NCBI GenBank assembly: GCA_009379845.1
Contig: WHSZ01000035.1
Span: forward strand, 1 to 57,636
DNA length: 57,636 nt
From: Pseudonocardiaceae bacterium
GTDB lineage: Bacteria; Actinomycetota; Actinomycetes; Mycobacteriales; Pseudonocardiaceae
Reading direction: 5' to 3'
The position numbers were made by a program, and so were the translations under genes. The first letter of the stretch is position 1. Each line of letters starts with the position of its first letter. The notes under the pieces were generated by a model. The model saw only the letters and a program-made list of their open reading frames with translations, had not been told where the DNA came from and searched no databases. This document shows positions 8,487-20,710 of this stretch, in pieces.

Positions 8487-9275
8487 ATGAGCGTACGTGC
8501 CATGCTGCTGAACGTGCCTGCAACCCCCTCGCCGAAGGACCGCTTTCTGACCGTCTACGGACGCAAACCGGTGCTGGAGGCACTGGCCGATCCCACGCTG
8601 ACCGTGGACAAGGTGCTGGTCGCGGACACCGCGCGAGGGCAGGGCGTACGGGAGATCATCGACGCCGCGCGGCGATCAGGGGCGCGGGTAAGCCGGGTCA
8701 CCGCGCACCGGGTCAAGGTGCTCGCCGGCAATGGCAAGCAGGATCAGGGGGTGCTCGCGGACGTGGTGGCGCCGCGGATGCACCCGCTGGCCACCGCACT
8801 GGACGCCAAGGCCGCGCCACGCAGCGTGCTGCTGCTGGACGGGATCACCACGCCAGCCAATGTCGGGATGATCCTGCGTACCGCGACCGCGGCCGGCATC
8901 GACGGCATCGTGGTACCGCGACGTGGCGTGGCCACGCTGGACCCGCTGGTGGTCAAGGCCTCCGCAGGGGTGGCGTTCCGTGCGCCGATGCTGCGGTGCG
9001 GGACCGCCGCCGAGGCGGCCGGGCTGCTGCGCGAGGCCGGCTACCCGATCCTGGCGCTCGGCGCGAGCGGCGGGCGTGGGCTGTTCGAAGGGGAACTGCC
9101 GCGGCGGGCCGCGTACGTGCTCGGCGGGGAGACCGGCGGGGTGTCACCGGACGTGCGCGAGCTGGTGACCGGCTGGGTGTCCATCCCGATGCCCGGCGAG
9201 GTGGAATCGCTGAACGTGGCAAGCGCGGCGGCCGTGCTGTGCTTCGAGCTGGTGCGCCGCGGGCTGCAGGGCTGA
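8487..9275 (+). CDS. TrmH/SpoU-family RNA 2'-O-methyltransferase
   Basis: A 262-residue SAM-dependent methyltransferase of the knotted SPOUT class. An N-terminal substrate-binding domain (YGRKPVLEAL) precedes the catalytic core with the three SPOUT motifs: LDGITTPANVGMILRTA (motif 1, with the conserved Asn), LGGETGGVSPDV (motif 2) and IPMPGEVESLNVASAAA (motif 3). The substrate, 23S rRNA or tRNA, cannot be decided. ATG 8487 is chosen; ATG 8502 is equally possible and neither has a clear ribosome binding site. It diverges from the acyltransferase gene with only 36 bp between, so the promoters must overlap. Confidence 0.88.
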   Translation: MSVRAMLLNVPATPSPKDRFLTVYGRKPVLEALADPTLTVDKVLVADTARGQGVREIIDAARRSGARVSRVTAHRVKVLAGNGKQDQGVLADVVAPRMHPLATALDAKAAPRSVLLLDGITTPANVGMILRTATAAGIDGIVVPRRGVATLDPLVVKASAGVAFRAPMLRCGTAAEAAGLLREAGYPILALGASGGRGLFEGELPRRAAYVLGGETGGVSPDVRELVTGWVSIPMPGEVESLNVASAAAVLCFELVRRGLQG

Positions 9276-9334
9276 CCGGTTGCGGGGCTGACCGAGGGGC
9301 CCATTCCGGGCGCTGGTTGCCCGTAAGGTGTCCT

Positions 9335-10504
9335 TCACGGCAACAGGGTCTCGAGCTCGGAGGGCTGCTCGTAGTTCCGCCTGCCGATGTCGGCGACGGC
9401 CGCGTCCAGGTCCAGCCGGGGCACCGGTTGCGGCTGCGCGCACACCGTGAACGCCGCCGCGCAGTAGTCGTCCACCCGCTCGAACAGGCCGAGCGCCAGC
9501 AGTGGCCCGTCGTCGAAGCGCCGCAACGCCGCGCGGCTGGTCATCCGCCCGTTCGCCGCCGCCTTGGCGAGCTTGCCGTCCTCGCCGCGCAGGAACACCT
9601 CGCTGCCGATCTGCTGGATCGTCACCCGTAGCTCGGTTTCGAACATGATCGGGTCGAGCACGTGCCACCGGTAGAACCCCACGAAGTCGGGCACCGACAT
9701 GACCCCGGCGCCCGGTGGGCGCACGTCGAGCGGTGCGCCGCCATAGGGCGCGGCGTGCTCGCCCATCCCCCACGCGGTGCCCACATAGTCCTCGAGTCCG
9801 GTTCCGCAGATCGTCGGCCAGTCGGTGTCCCCGTCCCGGTACACCTTCACTTCGCCTTCGCCGTACCACAGCCCGGGGTCGATACAGCGCACCCCGACGA
9901 CGCAGCCGAGGAACCGGCCGGGCCCACGCAGCCCGTCGGCGATCACGAAATCCTCCCGCAGCCTGGTCGGGTTCTGCCGGCGGAAACTCACGTGCAGCCG
10001 CCCGGCGTCGTCGTCCGCGCCGCCGAGCGTGTAATCGATCTGGTAGTACAGCCGCACCGGCTGATCCCCGCCGTTCACGAACTCCACGCGCACCCGATCG
10101 CCGAATGCCATCGGGATGTAGCTGTTGAACCCGCGGCCCTCCTGGATCGCCGTCAGCGCGCTGGACAGCGGTACCGGCCGGCCGTGCGGCGCGCCGAAGA
10201 AGTCCAGGCACGGCACCGAAACGCTGGGTGCGTCCAGATCGTCGTAGAACACCTCGAGGTAGCAGGCGCGCATCCGCTCCGGCGGGCCCGGCGGGATCGT
10301 CAGCCAGAAGTGCCTGAGCGTGCCCGGTCCGCGCAGGTCGGCGAGGGTGACCCGGTCGCAGGCGGCCAGCGTGCGGCTGGGCGCGCCCTTGCGCCCGCCG
10401 GCCGCGGTGCCGCCCGCGCCCCGCTCGCCGGTCGGGTTCTCGAACGTCACCGCCCTGCTGTCCAGCGTGGGGCTCACCTTGGTCAGATCGGTGACGTCGA
10501 ACAT
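9335..10504 (-). CDS. GH172-family glycoside hydrolase (DUF2961)
   Basis: A 389-residue protein without a signal peptide. It carries the DUF2961 hallmarks: FNSYIPMAFGDRVRVE (126-141), the segment WYGEGEVKVY (213-222) and GTGLEDYVGTAWGMGEH (234-250). By comparison with characterised GH172 enzymes, Glu216 of GEGE and Glu238 of GTGLED are the likely catalytic pair. Known members cleave or form alpha-D-fructofuranoside or D-arabinofuranoside bonds. Arabinofuranose is a cell-wall sugar in this lineage, so a role in arabinan turnover is conceivable, although the protein appears cytosolic. ATG 10504 follows a GAGGGAG binding site. Confidence 0.85.
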   Translation of the reverse strand: MFDVTDLTKVSPTLDSRAVTFENPTGERGAGGTAAGGRKGAPSRTLAACDRVTLADLRGPGTLRHFWLTIPPGPPERMRACYLEVFYDDLDAPSVSVPCLDFFGAPHGRPVPLSSALTAIQEGRGFNSYIPMAFGDRVRVEFVNGGDQPVRLYYQIDYTLGGADDDAGRLHVSFRRQNPTRLREDFVIADGLRGPGRFLGCVVGVRCIDPGLWYGEGEVKVYRDGDTDWPTICGTGLEDYVGTAWGMGEHAAPYGGAPLDVRPPGAGVMSVPDFVGFYRWHVLDPIMFETELRVTIQQIGSEVFLRGEDGKLAKAAANGRMTSRAALRRFDDGPLLALGLFERVDDYCAAAFTVCAQPQPVPRLDLDAAVADIGRRNYEQPSELETLLP

Positions 10505-10694
10505 CGTGCTCCCTCGCCTTTCGATCCGCCGCGGTTACGCGCGAGGCGTGCATACCCGATTTCGCGCCGCGACACGCGCGATACCGCGGAACGACCCCGC
10601 AACTGGTGAGTTTCGCACTGTTTCGGCCGGTTTCCCGCTCCATGTGAACGGGCGCGGCCAATCGGGCGTGCCCGTGTCCTTGGGGGGAAAGATC

Positions 10695-11182
10695 ATGACA
10701 AGCTCACTCGACGGCGTCCCGCACAGGAGCGTGCTGCTGCGACCGCTGACACCGTGCGAACCCGCGCTGGCGCCCGCGCGCGGGCGGCAGGCCAACGTGC
10801 CATGGCCGAGAGGCACCGAACACCGGACCGTGCGGCCGGCCAGGCGGACCGGGCACGACGACGTACCGGCCGTCCTGCGGGTACTGCTCACCACGTACTT
10901 GGAAACCCTGCACCGGCGGCGGCCGGCCAGCCAGCTGCTCGGCACGATCCCCGTGGAGGCGTACGAGCGGACCCGGCTGCGGGCCCGCAAGGCAGCCGAG
11001 CGCAATCTCCGGTACCGGGCCGGCACGGTGCGCTGCTGCTGGGTGAGCGACGACGTGCTGGAGGCCGCCGTCCCGGTCCACGAGTACGCCGGCCACGCCC
11101 ACGAGCCGCGCAGGTGCACCGCGCTGGCCGTGCGATTGGAACGCACGGCAGGGCGGTGGCACTGCACGGTGTTCGAAGTGCT

Positions 11183-11186
<4 letters not shown>
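10695..11186 (+). CDS. Rv3235-family protein
   Basis: A 163-residue, Arg-rich protein of the actinobacterial family typified by M. tuberculosis Rv3235. The N-terminal 50 residues look disordered. The conserved C-terminal part (about 55-163) includes [18 protein letters not shown] and ends in HCTVFEVL, the usual family tail. No enzymatic motif or membrane segment is visible. ATG 10695 follows GGGGGGAAAG. Its TAG (11184-11186) and the TAG of secA (11183-11185 on the other strand) share one CTAG palindrome, so the transcripts necessarily overlap. The location beside secA is conserved, but no function is known. Confidence 0.8.
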
Positions 11187-14035
<2,849 letters not shown>

Positions 14036-14142
14036 CGACGTCGACCTCACTAGCTATTCGGGTGCGGTGCGCATCCGCGCAGCGCCTTACCGTTCATCGT
14101 AGGCAACCCCGACCCGCGAGTGCACAGGCCGGGGACATGACG

Positions 14143-14172
14143 CGGCCCGCACGCGAGGATACGTGCGGGCCG
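14143..14172. terminator. Hairpin downstream of hpf, upstream of secA
   Basis: An 11-bp perfect stem (14143-14153 with 14162-14172), 8-nt loop, in the gap between the hpf stop (14235) and the secA start. It probably terminates or attenuates the hpf transcript before secA. Confidence 0.65.
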
Positions 14173-14234
14173 TCAAGCGCCGGTGTGCTTAGCCAAAATC
14201 TCTTCGTTGAATCGGCCATCACTGCCGATATGCC

Positions 14235-14939
14235 TCAGACCAGGCGGATCACGCCGTAGTCGAAGCCCTTGCGGCGGTACACCACGCTCGGGCGCCCGCT
14301 GTCGACGTCGGAGAAAAGGTAGAAGTCGTGACCGACCAGCTCCATCTCGTAGAGAGCTTGGTCAACGCTCATCGGTGTGGCGGTGTGCTCCTTTTCCCGC
14401 ACGATTCGCCCTGGGAGGTGTTCCCGTACGCCGTCGTCCCAGCGCTGCTGCTCAGGTACGGACGGCGCGTCCTGCTCGGTTGTGATCTCGTGTTCGGCCG
14501 GGGCCGACAGCACCGCCGTTGGAGCGGCAGGGGCACGACCGTTGGACGGTCCGCTGACCCCGTTGATCGGGCTGGAGGGTGGCGGTGTGGTGACCGAGGT
14601 GGCTTCGGCGACCGACTCGGGGTTGCGCCTGCCGTGGTGCACCTTGCGGCGGTCGTGCATGCGGCGCAGGCGGTTCTCGAGTTTGTTGACCGCGGCATCG
14701 AGCGCGGCGTAGAAGTCGCCGGCGCAAGCCTCCGCGCGAATCGGTGTGCCTTTACCTTTACCGGTGATCTCGACCCGCTGGCAGCTCTTGGATTGCCTGC
14801 GGTTGGGTTCGTGGAACAACTCGACCTCGAACCGGATGACTTTTCGGTCGTAGCGCTCCAGCCGAGACACCTTCTCGCTTACGTGCGTCCGGTAATGCTC
14901 GGGCACTTCAACGTTTCGGCCCTTAACCACGATGTCCAT
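14235..14939 (-). CDS. hpf: Ribosome hibernation promoting factor, long form
   Basis: Long HPF dimerises 70S ribosomes into inactive 100S particles or stabilises 70S during stress. The 234 residues divide into an N-terminal S30AE domain (1-100: MDIVVKGRNVEVPEHYRTHV, VEITGKGKG, the basic helix NKLENRLRRMHDRRKVH), a Pro/Ser-rich linker (about 115-170) and the C-terminal dimerisation domain (about 175-234: VREKEHTATPMSVDQALYEM, LVGHDFYLFSDVDSGRPSVVYRRKGFDYGVIRL). ATG 14939 has GGAGG at 6 nt. It lies in the conserved comF-hpf-secA order. Confidence 0.95.
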   Translation of the reverse strand: MDIVVKGRNVEVPEHYRTHVSEKVSRLERYDRKVIRFEVELFHEPNRRQSKSCQRVEITGKGKGTPIRAEACAGDFYAALDAAVNKLENRLRRMHDRRKVHHGRRNPESVAEATSVTTPPPSSPINGVSGPSNGRAPAAPTAVLSAPAEHEITTEQDAPSVPEQQRWDDGVREHLPGRIVREKEHTATPMSVDQALYEMELVGHDFYLFSDVDSGRPSVVYRRKGFDYGVIRLV

Positions 14940-15471
14940 ACACGACCTCCCTCGCTTGATGCGAGCTCGTTGTTGTCGATCGACACGACGCCGAGGCGTG
15001 TTCGGGACGAATCCCGTGAGCTGAAAGCGTTTGGCGAGGGATTGCTCGCCTGCGACTCGATCAGCGTTCCCTCGGCGCCAGGTGCATGGGCTTTTCGCCT
15101 CCCTCCCGTGTGCCGGGACCGCTGATAGCGCAGCACGTTAGCGGCGCTTGGCCGTACACAACAGCCCCCGAGCTGGGGGAAGTATCGCCGCGCGCGATTG
15201 TCACTGTCCGCGACCAGGGGATGGCGCTTTCCGTGTGCGTTTGGGTTCGGTTTTCCACACGAAAGAGTGAAAGGTCATCCCGTTGGCCCAGCCCGGCTTC
15301 GCCGGTACGTCTTCCTGACGCCGGCACACCCGTCGCTCTCGGAGACGGTACGACCCGGCAATTCTCGCCGGGTTTCCCTCTGACGGGCGAGCTCATGTCC
15401 GGACAACGTGGGACGGGCCGAATCGAGTTCCCTCGGCGGGTTCGGGCTTCAACTCGATTTCACCGTAATGC
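14940..15471. other. 532-bp intergenic region between comF and hpf
   Basis: No gene is supported here. Open frames on both strands lack homology-like motifs and ribosome binding sites. The 3' part must hold the hpf promoter (leftward), but no convincing -35/-10 pair was found. The only structure seen is a small hairpin near 15000-15020 (CGGGA-CGAA-TCCCG). It is the longest gene-free stretch in the window, and its length suggests a regulated or long 5' leader for hpf. Confidence 0.5.
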
Positions 15472-16209
15472 TCACGGCACCGGGTGTGCGGCGGTGATCG
15501 CCAGCACCGCGTCAACCGGCACGCCGGCCTCGCCGAGCACCCTGACGCACGCCGCCGCGGTCGCGCCGGTGGTGAGCACGTCGTCGAGCAGCACAACGCG
15601 GGTACCAGGGGCTGGGCACTCCCCGGGAACCAGCCGCAGCCGTCCGGACAGATTCGCCGCACGGGCGGCGTGGTCAAGGCCAACCGCGTCCCTGGCGGCG
15701 GCGTCCAACCGCAGCGCCGGGGCGAGGCCGGCCAGCCGGCCGTGCGCGGCGAGCTCCGCCGCGCAATACCTGGCGATCCGGGTCATGTGCGGACCGCCCC
15801 GTACCCGCGATGCCGCCCGCCGGGAGGGGGCCGGCACCAGCGCCCACCCCGCGACATCCGGGCGGGTGCCCGGCAGCCGAGGCAACGCCGTGGCGAGTAG
15901 CCGCCCCAGCTCCTCGCCGAGATCGCGGCGGCCGCGTTCCTTGTAGGCGAGCACCATGCGGCGGGGGACGCCCTGGTAGCCGGCGAGCGCGTAGCAGGGT
16001 ACGGCCAGCCGCTCGCAGCGCACCGGCCGCGGGCGGCGCATGGTGTGCGCGCAGGACACACAGCACGCCGCGCCCGGCCTTCCGCAGCCGGCGCAGCTCG
16101 GCGGCAACAGCACGTTCAGCAGCGAGCTCAGCAGGGGGTTCAGCACTGGGTTCTGCACTCTGGTCACGCGGTTCAGCCTGCGCGCCGGCACCGACAGTCC
16201 ACGCTGCAC
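15472..16209 (-). CDS. ComF-family phosphoribosyltransferase-like protein
   Basis: A 245-residue ComFC/GntX-type protein. A Cys pair near the N-terminus (CAGC about 39-42 and CVSC about 49-52) forms the family's zinc ribbon. The PRTase domain carries YKERGRRDLGEELG and the PRPP loop VVLLDDVLTTGATAAA. In competence-proficient bacteria ComFC helps DNA uptake; in actinobacteria its role is unproven. The start is uncertain: GTG 16209 gives a long N-terminus, and several in-frame GTGs nearer the PPSCAGC motif (for example the one encoding VLNPLLSSLLN) would be more typical. Conserved neighbour of lpqB and hpf. Confidence 0.85.
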   Translation of the reverse strand: MQRGLSVPARRLNRVTRVQNPVLNPLLSSLLNVLLPPSCAGCGRPGAACCVSCAHTMRRPRPVRCERLAVPCYALAGYQGVPRRMVLAYKERGRRDLGEELGRLLATALPRLPGTRPDVAGWALVPAPSRRAASRVRGGPHMTRIARYCAAELAAHGRLAGLAPALRLDAAARDAVGLDHAARAANLSGRLRLVPGECPAPGTRVVLLDDVLTTGATAAACVRVLGEAGVPVDAVLAITAAHPVP

Positions 16210-16325
16210 CGGCGACCCAACGGCACGTTCGTACTCGGTACCACCGATCAGCGGGACCGCCGCTCAGCGGGACCGAGCAACCAGAACCGCTCAACCGGGA
16301 CCGCCGGGCAACACGGGACCGCCGC

Positions 16326-18116
16326 TCAGCCTGGGAAGAACGGCCGCGCATCGGCGCCCCGGGTTTGCGGATGCGGCCGCCACACCTCACCGACGTCGGA
16401 AGCCATCGACATGCCACCGTGATCGACCGCGACCACGTGACGACCGGGCGCGGCGGTCACGCCCTCCACCGGCAGCGTGAGGTTGGACGCGTCGAAGGCA
16501 TCCAGCCGCAACCCGTCGACCGGCAGCTTCACCACCGGCAGGCTGCTCAGGCTGGTAGCCGCCACCAACGTGTCCTGACGCAGCCAGTCCACCCCGACCA
16601 CCTGCTTGAGCTTGTCCGGTTGCAGCTGCCTCGGGGCGCGCAGCGTGACCCCGCCTTGGTCGTCGCGCACCACGCCGGCCACCACGAGTTTCCCGCCGGC
16701 CACCACCGCGACCCTGGTGCCGTCCCTGGACAGCCGTAGCTCGGTGATCGGGCCGAACGCGTTCAGGTCGGTGGCGTTCACCAGCGAGCTGGCCCACGTG
16801 CCGTTCGCTTGCTCGCCAACCCGGACCACCTGCCGGCCGTTGACGACGGTCCACACTTCGGTGCTCTTCTCGCCGGAGCTCAGCGCCGGCCGCCAGGTCG
16901 GCCTGGTCATCGACCTGGCAGGCAGGTCCACCTGCTGCAGGCTGTCGCCAAGCTCGCCGATTCGCAGCCGGGGCCCGGATCCGGACCGCTGCACCACGGC
17001 GAGCCGGCCACCGTCGATCGACTGTGCGGCGCTTTCCACCTGGTAAGCACCCGTGCCGGCCGGTCCGGGTACCGGCGAACCGGTGCTCATCGACAGCACC
17101 TGCCCGTCATCGGTCATCAGGCCGGGCAGGTTGGGGGCCGGCGCGGCCGCGCTGGACAGCGACGGCACATCACCGGTGCGCCAATCGGGCTGCCCCTCGA
17201 TCAGCGGCGCGCCGTCGGAGAGCAACCGGATACGGCTGGTGGTTACCGTTTGCAGGGACAGCACCACCTGCGCGGCGAGCAGCTTCTTGGTCGGCTCGTT
17301 CAGCTCACCGAGACCGGTGAGCGGCACGGCCAGCGCCCCGTCCGCGGTGTCCGTGACGTTCGTACTGGTCGCCGCGTTGTCGTCGAGCATGCTGGTGACC
17401 GCGCCGGAGAGCATGTCGGAAGGACCGTCCAGCAGCAGGTCGATCACCCGCCTCGGCAGGTCGGCCCGCCTGCTGGCCGAGACGTATCGCAGGTCCGGCA
17501 CCAGCACGTTGATGTCCGGATCGAAGAAGTAGAGCCGCACGCCGAAGTAGTTCGCATTGAACTTGCTGAACGTGGTCACGGTGCCGTCCGGTGGCCGCAC
17601 GATGCGCCACTGGCCGTTCCGCTGACGCCGCAACTTCATCGGCTGCTCGTACGGGCCGATCGAGGGCGAGAACGAGCCGTCCGCGGCCAGCCTGCCGACG
17701 TTGCGCCCGCGCAGCATGATGATCCGCTCGTTCGGATCCTTCGGTTGAGCGGCCTCCGGCGCGGGCACCGTGCTGAACGTGTCCTCGATGATCACCGGGC
17801 CGTCGTCCGACTTCCAGGTGCTCTGCGACCCGGAGTCGAGGTACACCCTGGCGGCGGCGTGGTTGTTCACTGTGGCACCACTCGAGTCGACGAATCCGCG
17901 GACCACGTCCCGCGGCGAGGCGTTCTGCTGCGGCGGGTCCACATCGGACGATCCCTGGCCCGGCTCGCCGCCGGTAACGGGTTGCGGCAACGACTCCTCG
18001 GGAACGGTGGCGCAACCTACCCCGACGAACAGCACCCAGCAGGCGGCCACCACAAGGAACCGGCGCGATCGAGTCGGCCGGCTCGGGCCGGGCGGGTCGG
18101 TTCGCCGCGCCGTCAC
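16326..18116 (-). CDS. lpqB: Lipoprotein LpqB
   Basis: LpqB is the lipoprotein partner of the MtrAB two-component system and modulates the sensor MtrB at the outer face of the membrane. The 596-residue product has a hydrophobic signal segment and Cys35 (GVGCATVPEES) as the likely lipidated residue. A GerMN-like domain (roughly 60-300, with the RYVSASRRADLPRRVIDLLLDGP segment) is followed by the C-terminal LpqB beta-propeller (about 330-596). It starts at GTG 18116, whose last two bases join the mtrB stop (GTGA), so it is translationally coupled to mtrB. Confidence 0.95.
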   Translation of the reverse strand: MTARRTDPPGPSRPTRSRRFLVVAACWVLFVGVGCATVPEESLPQPVTGGEPGQGSSDVDPPQQNASPRDVVRGFVDSSGATVNNHAAARVYLDSGSQSTWKSDDGPVIIEDTFSTVPAPEAAQPKDPNERIIMLRGRNVGRLAADGSFSPSIGPYEQPMKLRRQRNGQWRIVRPPDGTVTTFSKFNANYFGVRLYFFDPDINVLVPDLRYVSASRRADLPRRVIDLLLDGPSDMLSGAVTSMLDDNAATSTNVTDTADGALAVPLTGLGELNEPTKKLLAAQVVLSLQTVTTSRIRLLSDGAPLIEGQPDWRTGDVPSLSSAAAPAPNLPGLMTDDGQVLSMSTGSPVPGPAGTGAYQVESAAQSIDGGRLAVVQRSGSGPRLRIGELGDSLQQVDLPARSMTRPTWRPALSSGEKSTEVWTVVNGRQVVRVGEQANGTWASSLVNATDLNAFGPITELRLSRDGTRVAVVAGGKLVVAGVVRDDQGGVTLRAPRQLQPDKLKQVVGVDWLRQDTLVAATSLSSLPVVKLPVDGLRLDAFDASNLTLPVEGVTAAPGRHVVAVDHGGMSMASDVGEVWRPHPQTRGADARPFFPG

Positions 18117-19927
18117 CAGACCTCCTCCCGTGGGCCGTCGTGTTCCGAGGAGTCCTCGGCCATGGTGTCCTGCCCGGCTGGCTGGTCTCCGGCCGGGGCG
18201 TCGCCATTCGAGGTGTCCGGGAGCTCGGGCGGCACCTCGCTCGGTGCGCCGAGCAGCTGCGGGCCCGGCGCCGAGGTGGGGCCCTCCGCGACAACGGGTG
18301 TCCCTTCGCCATCCGGCGGCAGCTCGAGCGGGCTGTGCTCGACTTCCTCCCCGACTCGCCTCGGCAGGGTCAACCGGAAGCATGCCCCGCGCCCCGGCGC
18401 TCCCCACGCCTCGAGCCTGCCGCCGTGCAGCCGGGCGTCTTCCGCGCTGATCGCCAGCCCCAGTCCGGTGCCACCGGTGTGCCGGTTGCGGGACGGGTCG
18501 GCACGCCAGAACCGGTTGAACACCAGCTCCGCCTCGCCTTGCCGTAGCCCGACCCCGTAGTCCCGGACGGTCACCGCCACGGCGTGCTCGTCGTAGACCA
18601 TCCGCAGCCGCACCGGCTGGCCCTCGCCGTGATCGACCGCGTTGCCGAGCAGGTTGCGCATGATGCGCTCCACCCGCCGGGTATCGACTTCCGCGTTGAC
18701 GTCGACGTCCGGCAGCTCCAGCTGGATCTCGCTGCCGGCCGTTCCGGCGATCACGCTGACCTGCTCCGCGGCCCGCTCGGCGATCGGCCGCAGGTCGGCG
18801 GATTCCGCGGAGAGCTCCTCAACGCCCGCATCCAACCTGCTGATCTCCAGCAGGTCGCCGAGCAGGGCCTCGAACCGGTCCAGCTCGTCGACCAGCAGCT
18901 CGGTGGATCGAGCAAGCCCGCCGGGGAACTGCTCGCGTGAGGCGTGCAACACGTCGGCGGCCATCCGAACGGTGGTCAGCGGGGTGCGAAGCTCATGCGA
19001 GACGTCCGAGGTGAACCGGCGTTGCAGCTGGCCGAACTCCTCGAGCTGGCGGATCTGCCGCTGGATGCTTTCGGCCATCTCGTTGTACGACTGCCCGAGC
19101 CGCGCGACATCGTCCTCGCCGACCACCCGCAGCCGCTCGTCCAGATCACCGTCGGCGAACCGCTGCGCGGCCGCGGCCGCCCTGCGCACCGGCCGCACCA
19201 CCTGCCTGGTCACCAGGTTGGTGATCCCGCCGAGCAGCAACAGCAACGCTAGCCCGCCCACGACCAGCGTGCTTTGCACGACCATCACGGTGCTCTGCTC
19301 GGCGGCCAGCGGGAACAGCAGGTACAGCTGCAACGGGCGCACCGTGCTGTTCACCGGGGCACCCACGATCAGGTACGTCTCGCGCGCGTTCTCCGGCCCG
19401 ACGGTGTGCATCTGGGTGGCCACCTGGCCGGAGGAGACGAACCGGTGCAGGTCACTGGAGACGTCCGCGAACGGGCCCTGCCAGGACTTCTCGGCCTGCG
19501 GCACGTTGGGCCCGGCGTCGGCGAGCACCGGCTCGAACGCGCCGGCCGAGGACACCGCGGTGTCGCCTTCCTGCGACGAGCTGCTGGTGATCTTGTTGAG
19601 GGTGCTGCGCAGCCTGGTCTTGATCGCGTCCGAGCCGGGGTCCATCCCGATCAGCTCGCGCTCCGCGGTGTCAACGGCCGCCCGCGTCTGCGCGATCGCG
19701 GCCTTCTTCTTCGCGTCGAGCAACCGCTCGGTGATCTGGTTCTGCAGCAGCATGCCCAGCACGAACACCACCGCGGAGGACAGCGCGAGCGTGGAGACGG
19801 TGACGCGGAACTGGACGGAGCGTCGCCACAGCAAGCCGATGGCGGCCCAGTGCCGCCGGGCGAACGCGGACACCCGCCCGGCCACGCGAACCACGAAGCG
19901 GCCAAACCGGGCGAGTACCTCGGTCAT
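18113..19927 (-). CDS. mtrB: Sensor histidine kinase MtrB
   Basis: Membrane histidine kinase of the essential MtrAB system controlling cell division and envelope genes. In 604 residues: TM1 about 43-62, an extracytoplasmic sensor region (65-215), TM2 about 217-238, HAMP (240-295), and the HisKA phosphoacceptor His311 in SDVSHELRTPL. The HATPase domain follows, with the G-box segment GGTGLGLAISAEDARLHGG. The Pro/Glu-rich C-terminal tail after about 530 is poorly conserved. ATG 19927 lies 31 bp after mtrA, and the 3' end overlaps lpqB. Confidence 0.97.
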   Translation of the reverse strand: MTEVLARFGRFVVRVAGRVSAFARRHWAAIGLLWRRSVQFRVTVSTLALSSAVVFVLGMLLQNQITERLLDAKKKAAIAQTRAAVDTAERELIGMDPGSDAIKTRLRSTLNKITSSSSQEGDTAVSSAGAFEPVLADAGPNVPQAEKSWQGPFADVSSDLHRFVSSGQVATQMHTVGPENARETYLIVGAPVNSTVRPLQLYLLFPLAAEQSTVMVVQSTLVVGGLALLLLLGGITNLVTRQVVRPVRRAAAAAQRFADGDLDERLRVVGEDDVARLGQSYNEMAESIQRQIRQLEEFGQLQRRFTSDVSHELRTPLTTVRMAADVLHASREQFPGGLARSTELLVDELDRFEALLGDLLEISRLDAGVEELSAESADLRPIAERAAEQVSVIAGTAGSEIQLELPDVDVNAEVDTRRVERIMRNLLGNAVDHGEGQPVRLRMVYDEHAVAVTVRDYGVGLRQGEAELVFNRFWRADPSRNRHTGGTGLGLAISAEDARLHGGRLEAWGAPGRGACFRLTLPRRVGEEVEHSPLELPPDGEGTPVVAEGPTSAPGPQLLGAPSEVPPELPDTSNGDAPAGDQPAGQDTMAEDSSEHDGPREEVW

Positions 19928-19958
19928 TCCGCCCCGCAGTGCCTCGGCCGGTCGATGA

Positions 19959-20636
19959 TCACGGCGGCCCCGCCTTGTACCCGACCCCGCGTACCGTCAA
20001 CACCACCTCCGGGTGCTCCGGATCCCGTTCCACCTTGGACCGCAGCCGCTGCACGTGCACGTTCACCAGCCTGGTGTCCGCCGCATGCCGGTAGCCCCAC
20101 ACCTGCTCGAGCAGCACCTCGCGGGTGAACACCTGCCGGGGTTTGCGGGCAAGCGCGACGAGCAGGTCGAACTCAAGCGGGGTGAGCGCGATCGGGTTGC
20201 CGTCCCTGGTGACCTCGTGTCCGGGCACGTCGATGGCCAGATCACCGATGGTCAGCGACTCGGCCGGCTCGGACTCGGTGCGCCGCAGCCGGGCGCGAAC
20301 CCTGGCGACCAGTTCCTTCGGCTTGAACGGCTTGACGACATAGTCGTCCGCGCCGGACTCCAACCCGAGCACGATGTCCACGGTGTCGCTCTTCGCGGTG
20401 AGCATCACGACCGGCACACCGGACTCGGCCCGGATCGCCTTGCACACGTCGATGCCGTTCATCCCCGGCAGCATCAGGTCGAGCAGCACCAGGTCAGGCT
20501 TCAGTTCGCGCATCGCGGGCAGCGCTCGTGTTCCGTCGGCTACCACGGCGGTCTCGAAGCCCTCTCCGCGAAGTACGATCGTCAACATCTCAGCGAGGGC
20601 GGGATCGTCGTCCACCACCAGCACACGCGCCTTCAT
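19959..20636 (-). CDS. mtrA: Response regulator MtrA
   Basis: OmpR-type response regulator, 225 residues. Receiver domain: acidic pair Asp10-Asp11, phosphoacceptor Asp53 in LLDLMLPG, Lys in VVKPFKPKELVARVRARLRR. A winged helix follows with LTPLEFDLLVALARKPRQVFTREVLLEQVWGYRHAADTRLVNVHV, broken here only by the family-invariant recognition helix. It is nearly identical in motif order to mycobacterial MtrA. ATG 20636 is chosen by matching homologues; ATG 20645 is possible. An iron-box-like sequence lies about 75-90 bp upstream. Confidence 0.97.
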   Translation of the reverse strand: MKARVLVVDDDPALAEMLTIVLRGEGFETAVVADGTRALPAMRELKPDLVLLDLMLPGMNGIDVCKAIRAESGVPVVMLTAKSDTVDIVLGLESGADDYVVKPFKPKELVARVRARLRRTESEPAESLTIGDLAIDVPGHEVTRDGNPIALTPLEFDLLVALARKPRQVFTREVLLEQVWGYRHAADTRLVNVHVQRLRSKVERDPEHPEVVLTVRGVGYKAGPP

Positions 20637-20710
20637 GCCGCACATCGTTGCACTGTTGACTACTCGATTGCACAGCACCCGGCCGGTACAAGATTACAGA
20701 GCGCGAGATT

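Noticed and set aside
15061..15396. A 111-codon open frame in the comF-hpf gap
   Set aside because: No ribosome binding site, no motif, Ser/Pro/Arg-rich random-like translation.
16809..18560. A 583-codon open frame antisense to lpqB and mtrB
   Set aside because: No domain and no binding site; lies opposite genes with strong family motifs.
18642..19958. A 438-codon Ser/Arg-rich open frame antisense to mtrB
   Set aside because: Composition is the mirror of mtrB codon use; no conserved motif.
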